Shown one piece after another: positions 1-8,056 of a stretch of DNA of 64,000 nt. The stretch lies in the NCBI RefSeq assembly GCF_001541315.1, contig NZ_LMVK01000050.1, positions 164,119 to 228,118 of the forward strand, read 5' to 3'. This stretch comes from Agrobacterium tumefaciens str. B6 (lineage in GTDB: Bacteria > Pseudomonadota > Alphaproteobacteria > Rhizobiales > Rhizobiaceae). Below the pieces are notes generated by a model, which saw only the letters and a program-made list of their open reading frames with translations, had not been told where the DNA came from and did not search any database. Position numbers and translations under genes: made by a program. How positions within the stretch are numbered: the first letter of the stretch is position 1; the number at the start of each line of letters is the position of its first letter.

Positions 1-599
1 TGACCACCGAACAGGATGACGTCATCAGGACCGAGAGGCCCGCCTTTTGCCGCATGGGCAAGGATTGCCGATGTCAGTATTTCCGCGCCGCGCCTGTTGT
101 CGGAAATGACCGAGGACGCAAACTTGCCGGGAAGATCGATGTTGACATGCGGCAGCGCCGCGCGGGCGCAGACCTGGTGCACGCCGTCGGGATCGGTCAC
201 ACCGGCAATGAAGAGCGCATCGATCGAATAGGCGATCAGGGTCTCCACGGTGCGACGTTCTTCCTCGGGATCGCGCCGGCCGGAGACGACCATGGGCGAC
301 AGGCCGCGTTTGCGCGCCTGCCCCTCGAAGGTTTGCGCCATAGAGGAAAAGAACCGGTTGTCATAAACCGGCACCAGAAGCCCGACGAGACCGGATTTCG
401 AGCTCCTCAAACCGCGGGCCTGCAGGTTGGTGGTATAGCGATGCGCCTTGGCAAGCGAGAGAATCTTGTCGGCAGTCTCCTCGGAAATCCGTCGCTTGCG
501 CCATGATCCGTTCAACACGGCGCTCACCGTCGAGGCTGATGCGCCCGACAATATAGACAAGTCATAAATGGTGGCTTTCTTGGAACTTATGCCCGTCAC
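1..599 (-). CDS. LacI-family transcriptional regulator (partial, C-terminus beyond window)
   Basis: The frame runs off the left edge, so only about 199 residues are visible. The GTG start is preceded by GGGGAG at a good distance. The N-terminus is a LacI helix-turn-helix (SGASASTVSAVLN, then RRISEETADKILSLA), followed by a hinge and the start of a periplasmic-binding-protein-like effector domain (GLVGLLVPVYDNRFFSS). It is divergent from the sugar ABC operon starting at 837, and two palindromic operators lie between them, so it most likely represses that operon and is released by the imported sugar or a metabolite of it. Family assignment is firm; the effector is inferred from the neighbours. 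Confidence 0.9.
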   Translation of the reverse strand, partial: MTGISSKKATIYDLSILSGASASTVSAVLNGSWRKRRISEETADKILSLAKAHRYTTNLQARGLRSSKSGLVGLLVPVYDNRFFSSMAQTFEGQARKRGLSPMVVSGRRDPEEERRTVETLIAYSIDALFIAGVTDPDGVHQVCARAALPHVNIDLPGKFASSVISDNRRGAEILTSAILAHAAKGGPLGPDDVILFGG

Positions 600-643
600 T
601 GTGATCTCCCCAACTGATTCCGATTATTAGAGCAGGCGTCCCC

Positions 644-715
644 TTGACGGAAGGGAGCTTCATGATATGGTTATTGCACCATCGATTGTGCAATTTAGCA
701 ATATCGATTGTGCAA
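644..715 (+). promoter_or_regulatory. Promoter and tandem LacI-type operators of the sugar operon
   Basis: A sigma70-like promoter can be drawn as TTGACG (644-649), 16 bases, TATGGT (666-671). Immediately downstream is a near-perfect palindrome TTGCACCATCGATTGTGCAA (674-693) with a central CG, as is usual for LacI-family operators. A second copy of the right half, ATCGATTGTGCAA, occurs at 703-715, exactly 22 bp after its first occurrence at 681-693, which is two helical turns. Binding here would cover the likely transcription start. The operator reading is inference; the repeats are directly visible. Confidence 0.65.
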
Positions 716-836
716 GATGGTTGCTGTGGGAGTGGCAAGGGAGAGTCTCGAATAAGCGAGATGAGAAATTTTGAACGCGCCAGATGAAAAATGGCTGCGG
801 CGGGTTTCGTTTGCCGATTTTTTGAGGAGGAACATC

Positions 837-1814
837 ATGAAGAAAATTATTGCTGCAGCGGTCGGTCTGTCGCTCGCACTGCTCTCATCCGCCGCCTTTG
901 CCGAAGGGCCGAAGGTTGGCGTCGTGGTCAAGATCGGTGGCATTCCGTGGTTCAACGCCATGGAGGCCGGTATCAAGGAACAGAGCAAGAAGCTCGGCGT
1001 TGATGGTTTCATGGTCGGCCCGACCAGCGCCGACCCGGCCCTGCAGGTCCGCGCCATTGAAGACCTGATCGCCCAGAAGGTCGATGTCATCGGCGTGGTG
1101 CCCAATGATGCAAAAGTGCTGGAGCCGGTGCTGAAAAAAGCCCAGGCCGCCGGCATCAAGGTCATCACCCATGAATCGCCCAAGCAGCTCGGCGCCGACT
1201 GGGATTTCGAGCTCGCCTCCGCCAAGGGCTTCGGTGAAGCGCATGGCAAGCTTCTGGCGGAAAAGATGGGTGGCAAGGGCTCCTATGCCGTTTTCGTCGG
1301 TTCGCTCACGGTTCCGCTCCATAACGCCTGGGCTGATGCCGCCATCGCCTATATCAAGGCCAATTATCCCGACATGAAGCTGGTCGGCGATCGTTACGGT
1401 GTCGCTGAAGACCTCGACAAGAGCCGCTCGACGGCGCTTGACCTGATGTCGGCCAATGCCGATCTCAAGGGCTTCCTCGCCTTCGGTTCGCAGGGGCCGA
1501 TCGGTGCCGGACGCGCCGTCGAAGAGCGGCGCAAGGATGGTAAGGTCTTCGTCATCGGCCCGTTCTCGCCAGGGCAGGGCGCAAAGCTGATCAAGTCAGG
1601 CGCGCTGACGGGTGGCTTCATGTGGAACCCGAAACAGGCCGGTGAAGTCTTCATCACGCTCGCCGACCGTATCGCCAAGGGCGAGACACCGAAGGCCGGC
1701 GACAATATCGAAGGTCTCGGCACCATCAATCCTGAAGGTAACACCATCGTCGTCGACCAGCTTTTGAAGATCGACAGGGAAAGCATCGACAAGCTCGTTT
1801 CCATGGGCCTCTGA
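837..1814 (+). CDS. Sugar ABC transporter, periplasmic substrate-binding protein
   Basis: A 325-residue protein of the ribose/autoinducer-2 binding fold (Peripla_BP_4 type). The ATG at 837 follows GAGGAGG by seven bases and opens a clean signal peptide (MKKIIAAAVGLSLALLSSA, cleavage after AFA); an upstream in-frame ATG at 771 lacks these features. The mature protein begins EGPKVGVVVKIGGIPWFNAM, typical of the first beta strand and sugar contact loop. It is the first gene of an operon with a double ATPase, two permeases and two ketohexose epimerases, so the ligand is probably D-psicose or a related ketose or polyol. The substrate is inferred only from context. Confidence 0.9.
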   Translation: MKKIIAAAVGLSLALLSSAAFAEGPKVGVVVKIGGIPWFNAMEAGIKEQSKKLGVDGFMVGPTSADPALQVRAIEDLIAQKVDVIGVVPNDAKVLEPVLKKAQAAGIKVITHESPKQLGADWDFELASAKGFGEAHGKLLAEKMGGKGSYAVFVGSLTVPLHNAWADAAIAYIKANYPDMKLVGDRYGVAEDLDKSRSTALDLMSANADLKGFLAFGSQGPIGAGRAVEERRKDGKVFVIGPFSPGQGAKLIKSGALTGGFMWNPKQAGEVFITLADRIAKGETPKAGDNIEGLGTINPEGNTIVVDQLLKIDRESIDKLVSMGL

Positions 1815-1928
1815 TCCTCCCCAAGGCCAAGGGCGTCGCGCGGGTGCGATACGCGCGCGACGCCTCATCTGGAAAAACATGCCGAGCGCCACGTAGTGTT
1901 TTCGCGGCGGAAGGAGATTTACGTTATC

Positions 1929-3419
1929 ATGAGCGCAGAACCGCTCCTGTCCCTCAAAAATGTCAAAGTTACCTTCGGCGGCGTCCGCGCGCTGAAGGGT
2001 GTTTCTTTCGAGGTCAATCCGGGTGAAGTGCATTGCCTTGCCGGCGAAAACGGCTGTGGCAAGAGCACGTTGATCAAGGTCATAACAGGCGTTTACACGC
2101 CCGAAAGCGATGCCGAACTCTATTTCGACGGCAAGCCGATAACCGCGATGACCCCGACGCTTGCGCAATCGCTTGGCATTCAGGTGATCTGGCAGGATCT
2201 GGCGCTGTTTGATGAAATGACTGTGGCTGAAAATATCGGCTTTCAGTACGCGGTAAACGGAAAATACGGGCTGGTCGACAAGCGCGCCATCGAACAGGCT
2301 GCCGAAAAGGCGCTGGCCCGGCTCGGCGTCGAGATCGATCTCGACAAGCCGCTCAAGGAGCTGCCCATCGCCCAGCGCCAGATCGTGGCGATTGCGCGCG
2401 CGCTGGTCGGGAAAGCGCGGCTCGTTTTCATGGATGAACCGACCGCGTCGCTCACGCAGTCCGAAACCGATTATCTGATCGACATCGTCCGCAACCTCTC
2501 TGCCTCGGGTGTGGCGGTCGTCTTCGTCTCGCATCGCCTTGCGGAAGTGCTGGAGATTTCAGACCGCATCACCGTTCTGCGGGATGGATCGCTTGTCGGC
2601 GTCTTTCCCGTTGAAGGCATGACCCAGTCACGGGTTACCGAACTGATGACCGGCCGCAATTTCGACAGCGCCGTCATCGCCGCCGATCACGACGACAAAC
2701 CTGTTGTTCTCTCGGTGCGCGGGCTGAGCCGGGCCGGCGAATTTGAAGATGTTTCGTTCGATCTGCGGCGGGGAGAAACGCTCGGCATAACCGGTCTCTT
2801 GGGAGCCGGCCGTACGGAACTGGCCTTGACCCTGTTCGGCATGCATCGGGCGCAATCGGGTGAAATTCTCATCGATGGAAAGAAGGTGGATTTCCATTCC
2901 AACCGCGATGCGATCCGGGCGGGCGTCGCCTATCTTTCCGAGGACCGGCTCTCGCTTGGTCTGAACCAGCCGCAGTCCATTGCCGATAATCTCGTCACGG
3001 CCTCTCTCGACCGCTTGCTGAGCGGCGGCCTGATCTCTCCGTCGAAAAAGGCGGATGTCGTTTCCCGCTGGATTTCGGCGCTCGGCGTCAGGATCGGATT
3101 GCCGGAAGATCCGATCCGCACGCTTTCAGGCGGCAACCAGCAGCGTGTGGCGATTGCCAAGTGGCTGGCGATCGGGCCGAAAATCCTCATCCTCGACGCG
3201 CCGACCGTGGGTGTCGATGTCGGCGCCCGCGCCGGCATCTTCGAAATCGTCCGCAAGCTCGCCGCAGAAGGTCTCTCGATCATCGTGATCTCTGACGAGC
3301 CGCCGGAAGTCTATTTCAACACCGACAGGGTCATCCACATGGTCGAAGGCCGGTTCCACGCCACCTATGATCCGCGACGCCTGTCGCTTACCGAACTGGA
3401 GTCCGCCATCTATGCGTAG
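1929..3419 (+). CDS. Sugar ABC transporter, double ATP-binding protein (RbsA/MglA type)
   Basis: Energises import by the neighbouring permeases. The 496-residue protein has two nucleotide-binding domains. Domain 1 has an intact Walker A (GENGCGKST, about 39-47) and Walker B with glutamate (LVFMDEP), but its signature is degenerate (LPIAQRQ). Domain 2 has a degenerate Walker A (GLLGAGRTEL), a canonical signature (LSGGNQQRVAIA) and Walker B LILDAPT, where the usual catalytic Glu is Ala424. Only the composite site built from domain-1 Walker motifs and the domain-2 signature looks competent. The ATG at 1929 follows AAGGAG; the upstream in-frame ATG at 1896 is less likely. The 3' end overlaps the next gene by 8 bp, indicating coupled translation. 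Confidence 0.92.
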   Translation: MSAEPLLSLKNVKVTFGGVRALKGVSFEVNPGEVHCLAGENGCGKSTLIKVITGVYTPESDAELYFDGKPITAMTPTLAQSLGIQVIWQDLALFDEMTVAENIGFQYAVNGKYGLVDKRAIEQAAEKALARLGVEIDLDKPLKELPIAQRQIVAIARALVGKARLVFMDEPTASLTQSETDYLIDIVRNLSASGVAVVFVSHRLAEVLEISDRITVLRDGSLVGVFPVEGMTQSRVTELMTGRNFDSAVIAADHDDKPVVLSVRGLSRAGEFEDVSFDLRRGETLGITGLLGAGRTELALTLFGMHRAQSGEILIDGKKVDFHSNRDAIRAGVAYLSEDRLSLGLNQPQSIADNLVTASLDRLLSGGLISPSKKADVVSRWISALGVRIGLPEDPIRTLSGGNQQRVAIAKWLAIGPKILILDAPTVGVDVGARAGIFEIVRKLAAEGLSIIVISDEPPEVYFNTDRVIHMVEGRFHATYDPRRLSLTELESAIYA

Positions 3420-4428
3420 GCTCATCCTTGGACATACGACCGAATTCACCCTGCTTGTGGTCATGGTGCTGCTCTGCACGGGACTGTCCTTCGCGACCGA
3501 CCGGTTCCTCACCATCTCCAATGCCTTCGATGTGCTGAATGTCTCGGCGGTCAACATCATCTTCGCGGTCGGCCTGCTCGTGGTGCTGATCTCTGGTGGT
3601 ATCGACATCTCCTTCGCGGTCGCGGCCTCCGTCGTCCAATATGTGACGGTGCTGGCGCTTAATGCGCTCGGCGGCGGCAACTGGGCGGAGGGTTTCATCA
3701 TTGCCGGGGCCGTTGGCCTCGGTCTCGGCTTCGTCAATGCCTTCCTCGTCTGGCGGCTCAACATCATTTCCATCGTCGCGACCATCTCCACCTTCAACAT
3801 CTTCTTCGGGCTGTTGATGTTCTTCACCAAGGGCGTGTCGATCTACGACCTGCCGGAGTGGCTGTCGACGCGCGTGGTGTTTTACGAGCGTGAGATGCCT
3901 GATAGTTCCTGGGTCGAGCTGACGCTGCCCGTTGTCGTCATGATCCTCTGCTGTGTCGCCACCTGGTTCATGATTTCGCGCACCACCGTCGGGCGCAAAC
4001 TTTATGCCTTCGGCGACAATCCGGAAGGCGCTCGCCGCTTCGGCATCAATATCGGCGCCATGCATTACATTTCTTTCGGCTGGCTCGGCCTGATGGCGGG
4101 CATTGCCGGGCTCATGCAGGCGCATTATGCGCAGGAGGTGGTGCCGAACGCGCTTTATGGTCGCGAGCTGGATGTTCTCGCCGCAACCGTGCTTGGCGGC
4201 GCGCGGCTCGGCGGCGGCAAGGGTTCGGTCATCGGCTGCGTGCTCGGGGTGCTGATGGTGTCGATCACCCAGAACGGCCTCAACCTGATGGGGGTATCTC
4301 CCTTTGCCTTCAAGATGATCGTCGGTGCCATCATTCTCATCGCCATCACGCTCTCTTCCACCCGGTTCGACAAGCTTCTGCCGAGCGCCTTACGGACATC
4401 CGCACAGAAGGGGAGCGCCCAGCGATGA
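3412..4428 (+). CDS. Sugar ABC transporter permease 1 (RbsC-like)
   Basis: A 338-residue inner-membrane protein, almost entirely hydrophobic helices, of the ribose/galactose permease family (BPD_transp_2). It has the family loop G-D-N-P-E-G-A-R-R-F-G-I between membrane segments and a glycine-rich end (GGARLGGGKGSVIG). The start ATG lies inside the last codons of the ATPase gene, and its stop overlaps the start of the second permease (ATGA), so the three are translationally coupled. It should form a heterodimeric channel with the product of 4425-5420. Confidence 0.9.
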   Translation: MRRLILGHTTEFTLLVVMVLLCTGLSFATDRFLTISNAFDVLNVSAVNIIFAVGLLVVLISGGIDISFAVAASVVQYVTVLALNALGGGNWAEGFIIAGAVGLGLGFVNAFLVWRLNIISIVATISTFNIFFGLLMFFTKGVSIYDLPEWLSTRVVFYEREMPDSSWVELTLPVVVMILCCVATWFMISRTTVGRKLYAFGDNPEGARRFGINIGAMHYISFGWLGLMAGIAGLMQAHYAQEVVPNALYGRELDVLAATVLGGARLGGGKGSVIGCVLGVLMVSITQNGLNLMGVSPFAFKMIVGAIILIAITLSSTRFDKLLPSALRTSAQKGSAQR

Positions 4429-5420
4429 GCAGCCTTGTCAGGAAATTCAACGCGATCTTCGGTGCCGATATGGCCGGGCCGGTCATTGCCTTCATCGCGG
4501 TCATGCTCATCTTTGGAACGCTGGCGAACAATTTTCTTTCGCTCGGGACATTCGGTTCGGTCGCCTTCCAGCTTCCGGAGCTTGGCCTGCTGACACTGGC
4601 GATGCTGCTGCCGCTTCTGACGGGCGGTATCAATCTTTCCGTCACCTTCGCCGCCAATCTGTCAGGTCTTGCTGCGGCCTGGGTGCTGCAGGCCCATGGC
4701 GGGGTGGATGCGCCACCGAGCGCATTTTTGCTGGCCTGCCTTGCCGCACTTGTCACCGGCGGGGCTGCCGGTGCCATGACGGGGGCGGCGATCGCTTACA
4801 CCCGCGCCCATCCGATCCTTGTGACGTTGTCCATGATGATCTTCCTGCGTGGGCTGGGTGAGTTTCTCACTCGTGGTGGGGATGTCTCGGGTTTTCCCGC
4901 CTATATGGCGCCGCTTGGCCACGGCACGCTTCTCGGTCTGCCGATCCCGCTTCTGATCTTCATCGTCTGCGTCGGGCTCTGGCATGTGCTGCTGACGCGC
5001 ACCAAGCTTGGCTTCGGCCTGTTGATGATCGGCTCGAACATCGAGGCCGCGCGTTATTCCGGCCTCAATACGCGCAAGATTCAGGTTCTCGTTTACACGC
5101 TCTCGGGTCTGATGTGTGCGGTTGCCGGCATCATCATGCTTGCCCGTTTCAATTCCGTCCGTGTCGGCCACGGGGAATCCTATCTGCTGATCACGGTGCT
5201 GGCGGCATTCCTCGGCGGCATCAATCCGTTCGGCGGTTTCGGTCGGGTGCTGCCGGTTTTCGTCGCGCTCATCGTTCTCCAACTCGTGTCGTCGGGCCTC
5301 AATCTTCTCGGCGCCAACCAGCATCTGGCAACGGCGCTCTGGGGTGTACTGATGATTGTCGTCATGGCGGCGCGCGGCCTGTTTTCAAGTTACTTCGCAT
5401 CTCTCAGAAAGAAGGTATGA
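4425..5420 (+). CDS. Sugar ABC transporter permease 2 (RbsC-like)
   Basis: A 331-residue second permease of the same family, with multiple hydrophobic segments and the loop G-S-N-I-E-A-A-R-Y-S-G-L, plus FLGGINPFGGFGRVLPVFVA near the end. It overlaps the preceding permease by 4 bp and ends one base before the GTG start of the first epimerase. Two different permeases for one double ATPase is a common arrangement in rhizobial ribose/fructose-type importers. Confidence 0.9.
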   Translation: MSSLVRKFNAIFGADMAGPVIAFIAVMLIFGTLANNFLSLGTFGSVAFQLPELGLLTLAMLLPLLTGGINLSVTFAANLSGLAAAWVLQAHGGVDAPPSAFLLACLAALVTGGAAGAMTGAAIAYTRAHPILVTLSMMIFLRGLGEFLTRGGDVSGFPAYMAPLGHGTLLGLPIPLLIFIVCVGLWHVLLTRTKLGFGLLMIGSNIEAARYSGLNTRKIQVLVYTLSGLMCAVAGIIMLARFNSVRVGHGESYLLITVLAAFLGGINPFGGFGRVLPVFVALIVLQLVSSGLNLLGANQHLATALWGVLMIVVMAARGLFSSYFASLRKKV

Positions 5421-5421
5421 C

Positions 5422-6270
5422 GTGAAAGGCTTCGGTGTTCACGCAATGATGTGGTCTCTGAAATGGGACCACGAAAACGCCAGACGGTCCATTGCCGCTG
5501 CGGCGGATTACGGTCAGGATTTCATCGAGATTCCGCTCATCGATATCCTCTCCGTCGATGCAAAATTCACGCGCGGTTTGCTGGAGAAGTACCGTCTGCG
5601 CGCCGTCTGTTCGCTCGTGCTGCCGGAGCCCGCCTGGGCGTCTGTACGTCCCGACGCGGCAATCGACCATCTGAACGCCGCGCTCGACAAGGCTGCAGAA
5701 ATAGGTGCGGAAGCGCTGACGGGGGTCACCTATGGCGGCACCAATGAGCGAACCGGATTTCCCCCGACACAGGGTGAATATGACAACCTGACAAGGGCGC
5801 TTTCGCGGGCTGCCGGCCACGCGAAAACGCTCGGCCTGCAATTCGGCATCGAGACCGTGAACCGCTACGAGAACCATCTGCTCAATTCCGCCGAACAGGC
5901 GGTGGCGGTGGTCGAACGTATCGGTGCCGATAACATCTTTATCCATCTCGATACCTTCCACATGAACATGGAGGAAAAGGGTATCGCAAACGGCATCATC
6001 ACCGCCCGCAACCACCTGAAATACATGCATATGTCGGAAAGCGACCGCGGCACGCCGGGGTTTGGCAACGTTGCCTGGGACGAAGTGTTTTCCGCACTCG
6101 CCGCCATCGGTTTCAAGGGCGTGCTGACGCTCGAAAGTTTTGTCGCGATGCCGAAGGACATGGCGGGCGCGATTTCGACCTGGCGGCCGGTTGCGCCCAG
6201 CGCTGACGAGGTTCTCGACAAGGGCCTGGCATTCCTGCGCGACAAGGCGAACCAGTACCGGATTTTCTGA
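5422..6270 (+). CDS. Sugar phosphate isomerase/epimerase, D-tagatose 3-epimerase family
   Basis: A 282-residue TIM-barrel protein (AP-endonuclease-2-like) homologous to ketose 3-epimerases. The four metal and catalytic positions are all present: E144 (FGIETVNRYENH), D177 (HLDTFHMN), H203 (MHMSESDRGTPG) and E238 (TLESFV). The start is GTG at 5422, one base after the permease stop and preceded by AGAAGG; the upstream in-frame ATG would lie within the permease. It is only distantly like the second epimerase at 7028, so the two probably act on different ketoses or in sequence. The exact substrate cannot be read from the sequence. Confidence 0.85.
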   Translation: MKGFGVHAMMWSLKWDHENARRSIAAAADYGQDFIEIPLIDILSVDAKFTRGLLEKYRLRAVCSLVLPEPAWASVRPDAAIDHLNAALDKAAEIGAEALTGVTYGGTNERTGFPPTQGEYDNLTRALSRAAGHAKTLGLQFGIETVNRYENHLLNSAEQAVAVVERIGADNIFIHLDTFHMNMEEKGIANGIITARNHLKYMHMSESDRGTPGFGNVAWDEVFSALAAIGFKGVLTLESFVAMPKDMAGAISTWRPVAPSADEVLDKGLAFLRDKANQYRIF

Positions 6271-6296
6271 CAGTACCCATTATCGAGGCGAGCACC

Positions 6297-6962
6297 TTGA
6301 ACACTATTGACGATAACGCCCGTGAAATTGCGGGCCTGACCCTCAAGCGTCTTGCCGGCGCCAATGGGCGGCGTGTGATGATTGCGATCGCCGGTGCGCC
6401 CGGATCGGGAAAGTCCACCATTGCCGAGCATGTGGTTGACGTCTTGAACGCAGGCGAAAGCGTGTCTGCAGCGCTCTTTCCGATGGATGGCTTTCATTAT
6501 GACGATGCCGTGCTGGAAGAGATGAAGCGCCGTCCCTTCAAGGGCGCAATCGATACCTTCGATGCTCACGGCTTGCGCCACATGCTTGAGCGCCTGAAGG
6601 CCAATGAGGACGATGTCGTCGCTGTCCCAGTCTTTGATCGCGCGATTGAAATTGCCCGCGCAGGCGGCCGTCTCATCCCGCAATCCGTCGATGTCATCGT
6701 CTGTGAGGGCAATTATCTCCTTGCCAGCCAGTCGCCCTGGGACCGTCTCAAACAGATTTTTGACCTGACTGTCTTTGTCGATGTCGATGAGGACGACCTG
6801 CGTGCACGGCTGAGAGAGCGTTGGCGCAGTTTTGGCCTCGGTGAAGACGAGATCAATCGCAAGGTTGAAGAGAACGACCTTCCGAACGGCCGGTTCATCA
6901 TTTCCGCGAACACAGAGCCGGATCTTCATATCGGAAATCCGGGAAGCAAGCCGACTTCCTGA
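6297..6962 (+). CDS. P-loop sugar kinase, uridine kinase/FrcK-like
   Basis: A 221-residue P-loop kinase with Walker A GAPGSGKST near residue 33 and PMDGFHYDD further on, a signature of the uridine kinase/phosphoribulokinase-like group. Similar kinases (FrcK) accompany the fructose ABC importer of Sinorhizobium meliloti. The start is TTG at 6297 with GAGGCGAG upstream; no ATG is available before the Walker motif. Lying between two ketose epimerases, it most likely phosphorylates the imported or epimerised ketohexose. The substrate is inferred. Confidence 0.8.
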   Translation: MNTIDDNAREIAGLTLKRLAGANGRRVMIAIAGAPGSGKSTIAEHVVDVLNAGESVSAALFPMDGFHYDDAVLEEMKRRPFKGAIDTFDAHGLRHMLERLKANEDDVVAVPVFDRAIEIARAGGRLIPQSVDVIVCEGNYLLASQSPWDRLKQIFDLTVFVDVDEDDLRARLRERWRSFGLGEDEINRKVEENDLPNGRFIISANTEPDLHIGNPGSKPTS

Positions 6963-7027
6963 AGCCGGCTGAACCGCTGTCCCGCCCAAATTCAAATTCA
7001 GCGAAACAGAAAGCGAAAGAGATCCCC

Positions 7028-7897
7028 ATGAAACACGGCATCTATTATTCTTACTGGGAACATGAATGGAGCGCCAAGTTCGGCCCCTATATCGAGAAGG
7101 TCGCCAAGCTCGGTTTCGATATCATCGAAGTCGCCGCCCACCACATCAATGAATATAGCGATGCCGAGCTCGCCGTGATCAGGCAGAGCGCGAAGGATAA
7201 CGGCATCATCCTCACCGCCGGCATCGGCCCGTCGAAAACCAAAAACCTGTCGTCCGAGGATGCTGCCGTGCGCGCAGCCGGCAAGGCATTTTTTGAGCAG
7301 ACGCTCGCCAATGTCGCCAAGCTCGATATCCACACAATCGGCGGCGCGTTGCATTCCTATTGGCCGATCGACTATTCGCAGCCGGTCGACAAGGCAGGTG
7401 ATTATGCGCGCGGCGTCGAGGGCATCAATGGCATTGCCGATGTCGCCAATGATCTCGGCATCAACCTTTGCATCGAAGTCCTCAACCGCTTTGAAAATCA
7501 TGTGCTCAACACGGCGGCCGAAGGCGTCGCCTTCGTCAAGGATGTCGGCAAGAACAATGTGAAGGTCATGCTGGATACCTTCCACATGAATATCGAGGAA
7601 GACAGTTTTGGCGAAGCCATCCGCACGGCCGGCCCGCTTCTCGGTCATTTCCACACCGGTGAGAGCAATCGCCGCGTACCGGGCAAGGGCAGGATGCCCT
7701 GGCACGAAATTGGCCTGGCCCTTCGCGATATCAATTACACCGGTGCCGTTGTCATGGAGCCCTTTGTCAAGACCGGCGGTACGATCGGCTCTGACATCAA
7801 GGTGTGGCGCGATCTCAGCGGCGGCGCCGATGTCGCGAAAATGGACGAGGACGCCCGCAATGCCCTGGCATTCTCCCGTTTCGTCCTTGGCGGCTGA
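7028..7897 (+). CDS. dpe: D-psicose (allulose) 3-epimerase
   Basis: A 289-residue TIM-barrel enzyme that interconverts D-psicose and D-fructose at C3 using a divalent metal. I recognise the sequence as very close to the Agrobacterium tumefaciens D-psicose 3-epimerase. The metal ligands and catalytic acids fall at the known positions: E150 (CIEVLNRFENH), D183 (MLDTFHMN), H209 (GHFHTGESNRR) and E244 (VVMEPFVK). The ATG follows GAAAGAGA. It is the last gene of the operon and gives the best clue that the upstream importer takes up psicose-like sugars. Confidence 0.96.
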   Translation: MKHGIYYSYWEHEWSAKFGPYIEKVAKLGFDIIEVAAHHINEYSDAELAVIRQSAKDNGIILTAGIGPSKTKNLSSEDAAVRAAGKAFFEQTLANVAKLDIHTIGGALHSYWPIDYSQPVDKAGDYARGVEGINGIADVANDLGINLCIEVLNRFENHVLNTAAEGVAFVKDVGKNNVKVMLDTFHMNIEEDSFGEAIRTAGPLLGHFHTGESNRRVPGKGRMPWHEIGLALRDINYTGAVVMEPFVKTGGTIGSDIKVWRDLSGGADVAKMDEDARNALAFSRFVLGG

Positions 7898-7916
7898 TAC
7901 GCCATAAGCGCGTTGA

Positions 7917-7942
7917 CCGGGCGGCCGCCATCCGTCGCCCGG
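7917..7942 (+). terminator. Possible hairpin at the end of the psicose operon
   Basis: CCGGGCG (7917-7923) and CGCCCGG (7936-7942) can pair as a 7-bp GC-rich stem 20 bases after the dpe stop codon. There is no T-tract behind it, so it may be only an mRNA-stabilising hairpin or a factor-assisted terminator. Confidence 0.3.
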
Positions 7943-8056
7943 ACAACCACCGCTATGTCCGTCCGCCATCGCCGAGTTGAAATGACAGCCGCTTGTGGGC
8001 TAAAGCACTGATGTCTCTTCAGGATCAAAACGATCCGCCCAGGACCATTGGTTTGC

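Noticed and set aside
1596..2534. 312-residue minus-strand frame across the end of the sugar-binding gene and the ATPase
   Set aside because: Antisense to two well-supported genes; composition is typical of antisense frames and it has no ribosome-binding site.
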